Counted from the stretch's first letter, positions 25,985-34,041 are shown. The stretch is 64,000 nucleotides of DNA from Streptomyces longwoodensis (GCF_001514125.1 NZ_KQ948567.1:82680-146679), one strand, 5' to 3'. A program made the numbers and translations. The notes: generated by a model not told the origin, from the sequence alone.

Positions 25985-26023
25985 TAACCCGGGGCCGCCG
26001 CCCGGACCCGCAGGGTTCCCCGT

Positions 26024-26061
26024 GCGCGCCGCCGCCCGTCGCGATCACGGCGGCGGCGCGC
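26024..26061 (+). terminator. Intercistronic hairpin between gluB and gluC
   Basis: A perfect 13-bp stem (26024-26036 with 26049-26061), entirely G/C, around a 12-base loop. Its 3' arm ends one base before the ATG at 26063. It can act as a partial terminator or as an mRNA 3' stabiliser, raising GluB over the membrane subunits, a usual pattern for binding-protein operons. Confidence 0.65.
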
Positions 26062-26062
26062 C

Positions 26063-26770
26063 ATGCCCTCCCCCTACGTCACCCACCCGGAAGCGCGGGA
26101 GATCGTGTTCGACTTTCTTGAAGGTTACGACGTCCTCGGGGCGTTCTGGATGACGGTGAAGCTCACCGCCCTCTCCGCCGTGGGCTCGCTGATCTGGGGC
26201 ACCCTGCTGGCCGCGATGCGGGTCAGCCCGGTCCCGCTGATGCGCGGGTTCGGCACGGCCTACGTCAACATCGTCCGCAACATCCCGCTGACGGTGATCA
26301 TCCTGTTCTCCTCGCTCGGCCTGGCCGACATCTTCGGCGTCACCCTGGGCACCGACGACTTCAAGGCGCAGGGCTTCCGGCTCGCGGTCCTCGGCTTCGT
26401 CGCCTACACCGCGGCGTTCGTGTGCGAGGCACTGCGCTCCGGTATCAATACGGTCCCCGTCGGCCAGGCGGAAGCGGCCCGCGCCATCGGGCTCGGCTTC
26501 AGCCAGACCCTCCGGCTCATCGTGCTGCCGCAGGCCTTCCGCTCGGTGATCGGGCCACTGGCCAACGTGCTGATCGCCCTGACCAAGAACACCACCGTGG
26601 CCGCAGCCATCGGCGTCGCCGAGGCCGCCGCCCTGATGAAGACCATGATCGAGAACGAGGCCCAGACCCTGCTCATCGGCGCCGTCTTCGCCTTCGGGTT
26701 CGTGGTCCTGACCCTGCCGACCGGCCTGATCCTCGGCTGGCTCAGCAAGCGACTGGCGGTGAAGCGATGA
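26063..26770 (+). CDS. gluC: Glutamate ABC transporter permease
   Basis: A 235-residue HisM/GlnP-class permease with about five hydrophobic segments and the conserved EAA loop (GINTVPVGQAEAARAIGLGFSQTLRLIVLPQAF). The ATG at 26063 is not preceded by a ribosome site and directly abuts a stable hairpin; the GTG at 26105 (VFDFLEGYD) has GGGAG just ahead and may be the true start, shortening the protein by 14 residues. Its TGA overlaps the gluD ATG (ATGA), so the two permeases are translationally coupled. Confidence 0.93.
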   Translation: MPSPYVTHPEAREIVFDFLEGYDVLGAFWMTVKLTALSAVGSLIWGTLLAAMRVSPVPLMRGFGTAYVNIVRNIPLTVIILFSSLGLADIFGVTLGTDDFKAQGFRLAVLGFVAYTAAFVCEALRSGINTVPVGQAEAARAIGLGFSQTLRLIVLPQAFRSVIGPLANVLIALTKNTTVAAAIGVAEAAALMKTMIENEAQTLLIGAVFAFGFVVLTLPTGLILGWLSKRLAVKR

Positions 26771-27693
26771 GTTCGGTCCTCTACGACACTCCGGGCCCCC
26801 GCGCCAAGCGGCGCAACGTGGTCCTGTCCGTCGTCTTCTTCGTCCTGCTCGTCCTCCTCCTGTGGTGGATCTACCGGACGATGGACGACAAGAACCAGCT
26901 GACGTCGGCCCTGTGGAAGCCGTTCACCGAGTCGGAGGCCTGGACCACCTACCTGCTGCCCGGGCTCGCCAACACCCTCAAGGCGGCGGCCCTCGCCATG
27001 GTGATCGGTCTTCCCCTGGGCGCGGTCTTCGGCATCGCCCGGCTGTCCGACCACCGCTGGGTGAGAGCCGTGTCCGGCACGGTGGTCGAGTTCTTCCGGG
27101 CCATCCCGGTGCTGCTGCTGATGCTGTTCGCGAACGAGTTCTACTCCCGTTCCACGAACGTGGGCAGCGCGGACCGGCCGCTGTACGCGGTCGTCACCGG
27201 CCTGGTGCTCTACAACGCCGCGGTCCTCGCGGAGGTCGTCCGGGCAGGCATCCTCTCGCTGCCCAAGGGGCAGACGGAGGCCGCGTACGCGATCGGTCTG
27301 CGCAAGGGCCAGACGATGTCCAGCATCCTGCTGCCGCAGGCCGTGACCGCGATGCTGCCGGCCATCGTCAGCCAGCTCGTGGTCATCGTGAAGGACACCG
27401 CGCTCGGCGGTGTGATGATCGGCTTCACCGAGCTGCTGAACGCGCGCGGCACGCTCGCGGCCAACTACGCCAACGTGATCCCGAGCTTCATCGTGGTCGC
27501 CGCGATGTACATCGTCCTGAACTTCATCCTCACCAGCTTCGCGAGCTGGCTGGAGCGCTACCTGCGGCGCAGCAAGCGCAGTACCGGCGCGGTGCTCGGC
27601 GCGGAGGACATGGAGGAGCTCAACCCGGCGGCGGTCGGCGGGACGTTCGGCACCGGTGCGGGCGGCGGGTTCGGCTCCGGTACCGGAGTCTGA
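26767..27693 (+). CDS. gluD: Glutamate ABC transporter permease
   Basis: A 308-residue permease paired with GluC. An N-terminal TM (about 18-37) is followed by the permease domain with the EAA loop GILSLPKGQTEAAYAIGLRKGQTMSSILLPQA. The C-terminal 45 residues after SWLERYLRRSKRS are Gly-rich (GGTFGTGAGGGFGSGTG) and probably disordered in the cytoplasm. It is the last gene of the operon; a 12-bp hairpin follows. Confidence 0.94.
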   Translation: MSSVLYDTPGPRAKRRNVVLSVVFFVLLVLLLWWIYRTMDDKNQLTSALWKPFTESEAWTTYLLPGLANTLKAAALAMVIGLPLGAVFGIARLSDHRWVRAVSGTVVEFFRAIPVLLLMLFANEFYSRSTNVGSADRPLYAVVTGLVLYNAAVLAEVVRAGILSLPKGQTEAAYAIGLRKGQTMSSILLPQAVTAMLPAIVSQLVVIVKDTALGGVMIGFTELLNARGTLAANYANVIPSFIVVAAMYIVLNFILTSFASWLERYLRRSKRSTGAVLGAEDMEELNPAAVGGTFGTGAGGGFGSGTGV

Positions 27694-27720
27694 CGTCCGA
27701 TCAAGTGACCAGGCGGGACC

Positions 27721-27752
27721 CGGAGGCAGTGGTGCGTGCGCCACTGCCTCCG
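27721..27752 (+). terminator. Terminator hairpin after gluD
   Basis: CGGAGGCAGTGG (27721-27732) pairs perfectly with CCACTGCCTCCG (27741-27752) around an 8-base loop, 28 bases after the gluD stop. It separates the glu operon from the monooxygenase gene. TTGACG at 27757-27762 and TGCATA at 27781-27786 just beyond may be a promoter for the latter. Confidence 0.75.
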
Positions 27753-27869
27753 TCGCTTGACGCAAACAGCGCCAATGGGTTGCATACGTTGTGTGATCGT
27801 GCACCCTGCTCCAACCCCTGGTTCAGTTGATTCGTCGAGGGCATCGTCACGGGCGGGGGGCGCGGCACC

Positions 27870-29504
27870 GTGGACCCGGTGATCATCGTCGGAGCGGGCC
27901 CCGTGGGCCTCACCCTCGCCCTGGCACTGGCCCGTCAGGACGTCCCCTCGGTCGTCCTGGACGAGGGTCCCGGCAAGGACGAACCCCGGCTCGCGCGCAC
28001 CGTCGTCCTCGGCGCGGACACCGCCGCGCTCATGGAGCGGCTGACCGGCGTGCCCCTCGACGCGATCGGGGAACGTTGGGCCGGATGGCGGTCGATGCGG
28101 CGCAAGCAGGTGATGCGCGAGATCACGTTCTCCGACACCGGGACCGACACCGCCGACGACACCGGCCCCGCCCCCGTGCATGTCGCCCAGCACGTCCTGA
28201 CCGGTGCCCTGCGCGCCGCGCTCGCGGAGGAACGACTCGTCAAGATCGCGGTCGACAACCGCCTGGACGCGGTCGAGCAGGAGCCGTCCGGCGTCACCGC
28301 CCACACCCGCGGCCCCAGCGGCACCTGGTGGCGCGGCAGTTACCTGGTCGGCTGCGACGGCCCCCGCTCGACGGTCCGCAAGCTCCAGGACATCCGCTTC
28401 CCTGGCCGTACGGCGGTCGAGCGACACGCCGTGGCCGCATTGCGCGGGGAACTTCCCTGGGACGGCCACGCGGTGCTCCACCGGATGCCGCCGTGGCGCA
28501 CGTCCGGACCCTCGGCCGGCGAGGTCACCGCCCGTCCCCTGCCGGACGGCGTCTGGCGCCTGGACTGGCTGCTCCCGCCCGGCAAGGACCTCGTCACGCC
28601 CGACCTGCTCGTCGCCCGCGTGCGCGAGACCCTCGCCGGCTGGCACGGCGGTACGACCCCGGCGTACGAGCTGCTCGACACCGGCGTGCACACGGTGCAC
28701 CACCGCCTGGCCCGGCGCTGGCGCGTCGGACGGGTGTTCCTCGCCGGGGACGCCGCACACCTGCTCGGCGCGTTCGGCACCCAGGGGCTGGCGGAGGGCC
28801 TGCGGGACGCCGACAACCTCGCCTGGAAGCTGGCCGCCGCCTGGCACCACGGGGGGCACGAGGCGCTGCTCGACAGCTACCAGACCGAGCGCCGCGCCGC
28901 CGTCTCCGCCCGGCTGCGCGCCGCCGACCAGGTGCTGCCGCTGCTGCGCGGCGGCGGGGGCATCAGGGCGTACGTCCCCGGCGCCGCCCGGGGCCACGAC
29001 GCGCTGCTGACCGACGGCCACCTCGGCCGCGGCCCGCTCGGCGATCCCGGTACGTACGCCGACTCGCCCCTGGCGCCCGGGCCGCTGGAGGGCGAGGTCC
29101 CGGTGGACACCGCGCCGGGCGCGCCCGTGGTGGACGTGCGGGTGACGGCCGAGGACGGCTCGTTCGTCCAGCTGCGCGACCGGCTGGGCCGCGGCGCACT
29201 GCTCGTCGTGCTCATCGCGCCGGGCACGGGCGTCTGGGAGCGCAAGCACTGGGTGGGCGCCGGGCTGATGCCCCGGCTCGCCGCCGCGGTGACCGCGCTG
29301 CCGTACCCGACCGAGCTGCTGGTCGCCGAGAGCTACCCGGGCGCGGCCGCCCACACCGTGCTGCTGGTCCGCCCCGACGGTCACCTGGTCACCGCGCTGA
29401 GCGGCGTCCGCCCCGCCGACCTGTACGCCGCGGCGGAGGCCGCCGTCGGCGGTGCCGCGGAACGGGCCGGGACAGAGGCGAGAGCGGGCTCGGCGGCGGG
29501 GTGA
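27870..29504 (+). CDS. FAD-dependent aromatic hydroxylase-type monooxygenase
   Basis: A 544-residue flavoprotein of the p-hydroxybenzoate hydroxylase/MhpA class (FAD_binding_3). The dinucleotide fold is VIIVGAGPVGLTLALALA at 4-21, the second FAD motif is GDAAHLLGAFGTQGLAEGLRDADNLAWKL, and the DG motif is GSYLVGCDGPRSTVRK. A thioredoxin-like C-terminal domain (about 400-540) is usual for the class. No ring-cleavage or polyketide gene is near, so the substrate is unknown. The GTG at 27870 sits three residues before the FAD motif, with GGGGGGCG ahead. It is a single-gene transcript between two hairpins. Confidence 0.88.
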   Translation: MDPVIIVGAGPVGLTLALALARQDVPSVVLDEGPGKDEPRLARTVVLGADTAALMERLTGVPLDAIGERWAGWRSMRRKQVMREITFSDTGTDTADDTGPAPVHVAQHVLTGALRAALAEERLVKIAVDNRLDAVEQEPSGVTAHTRGPSGTWWRGSYLVGCDGPRSTVRKLQDIRFPGRTAVERHAVAALRGELPWDGHAVLHRMPPWRTSGPSAGEVTARPLPDGVWRLDWLLPPGKDLVTPDLLVARVRETLAGWHGGTTPAYELLDTGVHTVHHRLARRWRVGRVFLAGDAAHLLGAFGTQGLAEGLRDADNLAWKLAAAWHHGGHEALLDSYQTERRAAVSARLRAADQVLPLLRGGGGIRAYVPGAARGHDALLTDGHLGRGPLGDPGTYADSPLAPGPLEGEVPVDTAPGAPVVDVRVTAEDGSFVQLRDRLGRGALLVVLIAPGTGVWERKHWVGAGLMPRLAAAVTALPYPTELLVAESYPGAAAHTVLLVRPDGHLVTALSGVRPADLYAAAEAAVGGAAERAGTEARAGSAAG

Positions 29505-29547
29505 GGGTCGGTCGGTGAGCCAGGTCGGCGCGATCCGGCCGGCCGCT

Positions 29548-29571
29548 CACGGGCGGAGGCCTCCGCCCGTG
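29548..29571. terminator. 24-base perfect palindrome after the monooxygenase gene
   Basis: A fully self-complementary GC-rich sequence 44 bases after the monooxygenase stop, with no loop beyond the turn itself. It is a likely terminator, isolating the downstream cysteine-related transcript. Confidence 0.6.
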
Positions 29572-29692
29572 TCCTGGACCGCCGAACGGGTCCGCCGACC
29601 CCGCTCACCGGCACGTTCCGCCGTGCCGAACCCGGTGCGCCGGCCCCCGGCCGCACGCACGGTCACCGTACGGTCCGCATAGTGACAGTGAG

Positions 29693-29721
29693 TTGACCGG
29701 TCCGCACCGGCATGGTGTACT
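29693..29721 (+). promoter_or_regulatory. Candidate promoter of the cysteine dioxygenase transcript
   Basis: TTGACC (29693-29698), 17 bases, then TGTACT (29716-29721). Transcription would start at about 29728-29729, where the leader peptide GTG lies, suggesting a leaderless message. The -35 is good for a housekeeping sigma factor; the -10 is weak. Confidence 0.5.
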
Positions 29722-29728
29722 CCCGATC

Positions 29729-29815
29729 GTGACCGACACCTGCGTGCGCCTGTGGCGGAGGGTCCACATGGACCTCGTCCGCTACGCGGGCTGCGTGTGT
29801 CGCCCGTCCTGCTGA
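29729..29815 (+). CDS. Cysteine-rich leader peptide (28 codons) upstream of cysteine dioxygenase
   Basis: A short frame from GTG 29729 to TGA 29815 encodes 28 residues: VTDTCVRLWRRVH, then MDLVRYAG, ending CVCRPSC, so four of 28 residues are cysteine and three of these are in the last seven codons. The GTG coincides with the expected transcription start of the promoter just upstream. An internal in-frame ATG at 29768 has GGAGG seven bases ahead and gives a 15-residue form. Similar peptides are annotated as putative leader peptides near Streptomyces sulfur genes, and Cys-tract uORFs regulate sulfur genes by attenuation in mycobacteria. It is inferred to sense cysteine through ribosome stalling and to control the dioxygenase gene 83 bases downstream. 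Confidence 0.7.
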   Translation: MTDTCVRLWRRVHMDLVRYAGCVCRPSC

Positions 29816-29898
29816 CTTCGCACACCCCCTCTTCCTGCCGCCGGCCCGGCGCTCCGCGCCGCCGTGCGCTCCCGCGAACGCTCTTCAGGACGGTGCAC

Positions 29899-30465
29899 GT
29901 GTCTGTCGTTCCCCCTGCCTCCCCGCCCTCCCCGCCCGCCTCGGCCCTGCCTTCCGCCGCCCCGTCCGCCGCGGCGCCCACGCAGGCCGAACTCCTCGAC
30001 TTCGTCCGGCGCACGGCCGCCGACGCCGAACTGATCTCCTCGCTCCCCCTCGACCCCGAGGGCCGCACCTGGGTGCGCCTCGAAGGGCCCGGCGGCAGCG
30101 AGGCCTGGCTGATCGGCTGGCCGCCCGGCAGCGGCACCGGCTGGCACGACCACGCCGACTCGGTCGGCGCCTTCCTCACCGCACAGGGCGAGCTGACGGA
30201 GAACTCGCTCGCCGCGCGGCTGCCCACCGACGGCTGGAAGACCCTGGAACTCACCGAGGGCGTCGACCGCTCCCGCCGGCTGCCCGCCGGCCGGGGCCGC
30301 GCCTTCGGACACCACCACGTGCACGAGGTGTTCAACGAGTCCACCGAGCACCACGCGATCTCCGTGCACGCCTACTACCCGCCCCTGCCGCAGATCCGGC
30401 GCTACAGCCGCAGCGGCGCGGTGCTCAGGCTGGAGCAGGTCGAGCGCCCGGAGGACTGGCAGTGA
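29899..30465 (+). CDS. Cysteine dioxygenase
   Basis: Oxidises cysteine to cysteine sulfinate using non-heme iron. The 188-residue cupin has a Pro/Ala/Ser-rich N-terminal 30 residues, the first metal motif GWHDHADSVG with H83 and H85, and the second with H142 (HHVHEVFN). SVHAYYPP supplies H157 and Y159, the counterparts of His155 and Tyr157 of the mammalian enzyme. The mammalian cross-link Cys93 is replaced by Gly90, as usual in bacterial enzymes. The GTG at 29899 has AGGA eight bases ahead; a GTG six bases upstream is too close to it. Its TGA overlaps the rhodanese GTG. The Cys-rich leader peptide upstream suggests cysteine-dependent expression. Confidence 0.92.
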   Translation: MSVVPPASPPSPPASALPSAAPSAAAPTQAELLDFVRRTAADAELISSLPLDPEGRTWVRLEGPGGSEAWLIGWPPGSGTGWHDHADSVGAFLTAQGELTENSLAARLPTDGWKTLELTEGVDRSRRLPAGRGRAFGHHHVHEVFNESTEHHAISVHAYYPPLPQIRRYSRSGAVLRLEQVERPEDWQ

Positions 30466-30911
30466 GCACCCGCGGAGACAGCACGCAGGACACCGCCCCG
30501 GACACCGCCTCCCCCGTGGGCGTGGACGAGCTGCTGGAACGAGTGCGCGCCCGCTACGAGCGCGTCGAGGCACCCGACGCCTACGCGGCCGCCCGGGCCG
30601 GTGAGGCCCTGCTGGTCGACATCCGGTACGCCGCCCTGCGCGAGCGGGACGGGCTCGTCCCCGGCGCACTGGTCATCGAGCGCAACGAACTGGAGTGGCG
30701 TCTCGACCCCCAGGGCAGCCACCGGGTCCCCGAGGCCACCGGCCACGACCTGCGGATCGTCGTGCTCTGCAACGAGGGGTACGCCTCCAGCCTCGCCGTC
30801 GCGTCCCTCCACCAGCTGGGCCTGCACCGCGCGACCGACCTGGTCGGCGGCTTCCAGGCGTGGCGGGCGGCGGGGCTCCCGGTGACCGAGGAGCCGACGG
30901 CGGATCAGTAG
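30462..30911 (+). CDS. Rhodanese-domain sulfurtransferase
   Basis: A 149-residue single rhodanese domain with LLVDIRYAALRERDGLVPGAL near the N-terminus and active-site loop starting at C103 (VVLCNEGYASS); the loop CNEGYAS differs from the CRxGxR of thiosulfate sulfurtransferases. The GTG at 30462 overlaps the dioxygenase stop (GTGA), so the two are translationally coupled. It may handle sulfur released when cysteine is oxidised, for instance from sulfite or persulfide; the substrate is not known. The 20 N-terminal residues are Thr/Asp-rich. Confidence 0.9.
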   Translation: MSTRGDSTQDTAPDTASPVGVDELLERVRARYERVEAPDAYAAARAGEALLVDIRYAALRERDGLVPGALVIERNELEWRLDPQGSHRVPEATGHDLRIVVLCNEGYASSLAVASLHQLGLHRATDLVGGFQAWRAAGLPVTEEPTADQ

Positions 30912-30916
30912 GCGTC

Positions 30917-31021
30917 CTCGGGCAGTACGGCGAGGAGGTGCTCCTCGGGCAGTGCAGCGACGAGGGTTTCCCTCGGGCAGGGCTCATGTCGGAGCGCCTC
31001 CTCCGCGCTCAGTACTGCCCG
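30917..31021. repeat. Direct and inverted repeats between the rhodanese gene and recX
   Basis: CCTCGGGCAG occurs three times (from 30917, 30952 and 30971), and CGGGCAGTAC at 30919-30928 is the exact reverse complement of 31012-31021 at the end of recX. This could fold as a long-range hairpin between the convergent genes; no compact terminator is seen. Confidence 0.55.
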
Positions 31022-31701
31022 TCGGCGCCCTCGTCGCCGTCGAGGAACTCCGTGTCCTCGCCCTCTTCCTCCAGGGCCTGGCGGACCACCCGCAGGGCCA
31101 TGCCCTCGGGGTAGCCCTTGCGGGCCAGCATCCCGGCCAGGCGGCGCAGCCGTTTGTCGCGGTCCAGGCCGCGGGTGGAGCGCAGCTTGCGGGCGACCAG
31201 CTCCCGCGCCGTCGCCTCCTCCTGCTCGGAGTCGAGCTGGGAGACGGCCTCGTCGATCAGCGCCGAGTCGACGCCCTTGGTGCGCAGCTCCCGCGCGAGG
31301 GCCCGCCGGGCCAGGCCCCGGCCGTGGTGCCGGGACTCCACCCAGGCGTCCGCGAAGGCGCCGTCGTCGATCAGCCCGACCTCCTCGAACCGCGAGAGCA
31401 CCTCCTCGGCCACCTCGTCCGGGATCTCCCGCTTGTGCAGCGCGTCGGCGAGTTGCTTCCGCGTGCGCGGGGTCCCGGTGAGCAGGCGCAGGCAGATCGC
31501 CCGAGCCCGCTCAGCCGGGTCCCCTGAAGACTCCCCCTGCTCGGCCCTCGACGAGGAGGAGGAGCCTTCGTCCGCACCGGGCGGCTGCGCGGAACGGCGT
31601 CCGCGACGGCCGCCCCGCCCGCGCGGCCCGCCGTCACGCGTGCCGTCCCCGGGAGTGTCGGGAGGGGTGAGCTCGTCGACCCAGTCCGTTCGTCGTGTCA
31701 C
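31009..31701 (-). CDS. recX: RecX regulatory protein
   Basis: Modulates RecA filaments. The 230-residue protein has a poorly conserved, charged N-terminal 60 residues (GRGGRRGRRS, SSSSSR) and then three repeated three-helix modules: AICLRLLTGTPRTRKQLADAL, IDDGAFADAWVESRHHGRGLARRALARELRTKGVD and RKLRSTRGLDRDKRLRRLAGMLARKGY. The C-terminus is acidic. The GTG at 31701 lies seven bases after the recA stop, so it is cotranscribed with recA as in other actinobacteria. Confidence 0.93.
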   Translation of the reverse strand: MTRRTDWVDELTPPDTPGDGTRDGGPRGRGGRRGRRSAQPPGADEGSSSSSRAEQGESSGDPAERARAICLRLLTGTPRTRKQLADALHKREIPDEVAEEVLSRFEEVGLIDDGAFADAWVESRHHGRGLARRALARELRTKGVDSALIDEAVSQLDSEQEEATARELVARKLRSTRGLDRDKRLRRLAGMLARKGYPEGMALRVVRQALEEEGEDTEFLDGDEGADGQY

Positions 31702-31708
31702 GGGTCGG

Positions 31709-32845
31709 TCAGCTCTTGGCAGCGGCGGCCTTGGTCTTGGCCGTCTTGGCGGCGGCCGGGGCGGCCACGGCCTTGCCCGCCTCGTCCGCGGGCGCGCCGG
31801 ACGCGGTGACCGCGGCGTCGGCACCCGCCTCGGGGGTGGGCTCCGCCGGACGCACACCGACGCCCAGCTTCTCCTTGATCTTCCTCTCGATCTCGTTGGC
31901 GAGGTCGGGGTTGTCCTTGAGGAAGTTGCGGGCGTTCTCCTTGCCCTGGCCCAACTGGTCGCCCTCGTACGTGTACCAGGCGCCGGCCTTGCGGACGAAG
32001 CCGTGCTCCACGCCCATGTCGATCAGGCCGCCCTCGCGGCTGATGCCCTGGCCGTAGAGGATGTCGAACTCGGCCTGCTTGAAGGGCGGGGCCACCTTGT
32101 TCTTGACGACCTTGCAGCGGGTGCGGTTGCCGACCGCCTCCGTGCCGTCCTTCAGGGTCTCGATGCGGCGGATGTCGATGCGCACCGAGGCGTAGAACTT
32201 CAGCGCACGGCCACCGGTCGTGGTCTCGGGCGAGCCGAACATCACGCCGATCTTCTCGCGGAGCTGGTTGATGAAGATCGCCGTGGTCTTGGACTGGTTC
32301 AGCGCGCTGGTGATCTTCCGCAGCGCCTGGCTCATCAGACGGGCCTGCAGACCGACGTGGCTGTCGCCCATCTCGCCCTCGATCTCCGCGCGCGGCACGA
32401 GCGCGGCGACGGAGTCGATGACGATGAGGTCGAGCGCGCCGGAGCGGACCAGCATGTCCACGATCTCCAGCGCCTGCTCGCCGTTGTCCGGCTGGGAGAG
32501 GATCAGGTTGTCGATGTCGACACCGAGCTTGCGCGCGTACTCGGGGTCGAGGGCGTGCTCCGCGTCCACGAAGGCGACCTGGCCGCCGGCCTTCTGCGCG
32601 TTGGCCACGGCGTGCAGGGTCAGCGTGGTCTTGCCGGAGGACTCGGGTCCGTAGATCTCCACGACGCGGCCGCGCGGCAGGCCGCCGACGCCGAGGGCCA
32701 CGTCGAGGGCGGTCGAGCCGGTCGGGATGACCTCGATGGGCTCGTTCGTCCGATCGCCCATGCGCATGACCGCGCCCTTGCCGAATTGCCGTTCAATCTG
32801 TGCGAGAGCGGCATCCAGGGCCTTCTCGCGGTCGGTTCCTGCCAT
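31709..32845 (-). CDS. recA: Recombinase RecA
   Basis: The 378-residue strand-exchange protein and SOS co-protease. Walker A GPESSGKT is at 66-73; other blocks are LIVIDSVAALVPRAEIEGEMGD (Walker B and L1 region) and FINQLREKIGVMFGSPETTTGG (L2). The C-terminal 45 residues are rich in Ala and Lys, including KTAKTKAAAAKS, as in Streptomyces RecA. The ATG at 32845 is preceded by GGTGGAA. The leader of about 150 bases and the LexA-overlapped promoter lie in the region to its right. Confidence 0.97.
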   Translation of the reverse strand: MAGTDREKALDAALAQIERQFGKGAVMRMGDRTNEPIEVIPTGSTALDVALGVGGLPRGRVVEIYGPESSGKTTLTLHAVANAQKAGGQVAFVDAEHALDPEYARKLGVDIDNLILSQPDNGEQALEIVDMLVRSGALDLIVIDSVAALVPRAEIEGEMGDSHVGLQARLMSQALRKITSALNQSKTTAIFINQLREKIGVMFGSPETTTGGRALKFYASVRIDIRRIETLKDGTEAVGNRTRCKVVKNKVAPPFKQAEFDILYGQGISREGGLIDMGVEHGFVRKAGAWYTYEGDQLGQGKENARNFLKDNPDLANEIERKIKEKLGVGVRPAEPTPEAGADAAVTASGAPADEAGKAVAAPAAAKTAKTKAAAAKS

Positions 32846-33003
32846 GGGTTCCACCCGATTTGCTTGAGTCGATCGCTTCACGTCAAAGACGCTAACGCCT
32901 GCCACTGACAATGCGCCCCGACGCCGGTCCGGCCTGTGGATAACTCGGGTGCATCCCGCCCCCAATCGGGACGTACCACCGCTCGTCGGCCGGGCCGGAG
33001 CCT

Positions 33004-33035
33004 CTATAAGAATAGATGTTCGATTTTCGTGTCAA
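33004..33035 (-). promoter_or_regulatory. recA promoter
   Basis: On the minus strand, TTGACA (33030-33035) and TTATAG (33004-33009) are separated by 20 bases; TATTCT (33009-33014) at 15 bases is an alternative -10. The LexA box lies between the two elements. Confidence 0.65.
33010..33022 (-). promoter_or_regulatory. LexA (SOS) box of recA
   Basis: The minus strand reads CGAACATCTATTC, one base from the GAACATCCATTC box described for Streptomyces recA genes and close to the Gram-positive consensus GAAC-N4-GTTC. It sits between the -35 and -10 elements, as expected for repression. Confidence 0.8.
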
Positions 33036-33184
33036 GCGCACCACGCGGCACAGGAGTCCCCGAACGCGAGGGGTACGAACCCCCGCTGCTGAGGGGTACT
33101 GGACCTCCGCTGCTCCCCCCGGCGTACGCCCACTGCCTCCAGCCGGACGACGACGGGGCGCGGCCGGACCGCGAAGCTCGGTCC

Positions 33185-34015
33185 ATGGCCGACACGCACG
33201 CTCCGACCCCGCGCTTCCGCCCCGCCGCCGGAACCCGCGGCCTTGGACCCGGCAGCGCCCCGGCTCCCGCCCGGTTCCCGGTCCGCCGTATCGACGCCCT
33301 GTGCCTGACCGTCGGGCTGGTGCTGGTCGGTTCCGGTCTGGCGCACCTGCTCGTGTTCGCCGTCGACGGAGGTCCGTGGACCGGCCCCGTCTCCTGGCGC
33401 AAGCCGGTCACCTTCGGCCTCTCCTTCGGGGTGACGCTCGTGGCGACCGCCTGGGTCACGTCGTACCTGCGCGTCGGACCACGGTTGCGCGCCGCGCTGC
33501 TCGGTGTGTTCGCCGCCGACTGCGTCGTGGAGGTCGGCGGCATCACCCTCCAGGCGTGGCGCGGGGTGCCCTCGCACCTCGACATGGAGACGCCCCTCGA
33601 CACGACGGTGTCCCTGACCCTGGCGGTGGGCGGCGCGGTGCTGGTGGCGCTCCTCGGCGTCTTCGCGGTCGCCTCGTTCCGGCACCGGCCCACGGGTCCC
33701 GTCGGCATGCCCCTCGCGGTGCGGTCGGGGTTCGCGGTGCTGCTCGTGGGCCTGGCCTCCGGCGCGGTGATGATCGCGCGGGGGGTGGTGCTCACCCGCA
33801 CCGGTCACCAGGAGGCGGCGTACCACTCGACGGCGCCGCTCAAGCCCCTGCACGCGGTGAGCCTGCACGCCGTCCTGGTGCTGCCGGCGCTGGCCCTGCT
33901 GCTGTCCCGCACGTCGTGGAGCGAGCGGACGCGGTGGCGTGCCGTGGCGCTGGCGACCGGCTGCTACGGGGCGGCCGTGGTCGGCGCGGGGGTGTGGGCG
34001 GCGCTCACGTGGTGA
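33185..34015 (+). CDS. Hypothetical membrane protein, about seven TM segments
   Basis: A 276-residue protein of unknown function. After a 35-residue Pro/Ala/Arg-rich N-terminus, seven hydrophobic segments are seen (about 40-60, 70-92, 98-115, 138-160, 175-198, 217-238, 252-274). Notable polar motifs are GPVSWRKPVTFGLSFG, VEVGGITLQAWRG, SHLDMETPLD, and HAVSLHAVLVLP, whose histidines and acidic residues within or next to membrane helices could bind a metal or heme. The ATG at 33185 has a weak ribosome site (GAAG). Divergent from recA. Confidence 0.75.
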   Translation: MADTHAPTPRFRPAAGTRGLGPGSAPAPARFPVRRIDALCLTVGLVLVGSGLAHLLVFAVDGGPWTGPVSWRKPVTFGLSFGVTLVATAWVTSYLRVGPRLRAALLGVFAADCVVEVGGITLQAWRGVPSHLDMETPLDTTVSLTLAVGGAVLVALLGVFAVASFRHRPTGPVGMPLAVRSGFAVLLVGLASGAVMIARGVVLTRTGHQEAAYHSTAPLKPLHAVSLHAVLVLPALALLLSRTSWSERTRWRAVALATGCYGAAVVGAGVWAALTW

Positions 34016-34041
34016 CGGCGCGGATGTCGGTAAGCCGCTCC

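Larger units (their letters stand above)
32846..33184. other. Intergenic region with recA leader and promoter; divergent membrane-protein gene
   Basis: 339 bases. On the minus strand it holds the recA promoter and LexA box near 33004-33035 and a 5' leader of about 150 bases containing a DnaA-box-like TGTGGATAA (32935-32943, plus strand). No small ORF with a ribosome site was recognised in the leader. The plus-strand gene at 33185 has no clear promoter, and part of the sequence (33060-33115) is a run of imperfect GAGGGGTAC-type repeats. Confidence 0.55.

Noticed and set aside
27870..29504. Monooxygenase as part of a biosynthetic gene cluster
   Set aside because: It is flanked by the glu operon and the cysteine dioxygenase operon, with hairpins on both sides and no biosynthetic neighbours.
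32935..32943. DnaA-box-like TGTGGATAA upstream of recA as part of an origin
   Set aside because: It is a single copy in the recA leader; an origin would need many clustered boxes and dnaA/dnaN nearby.
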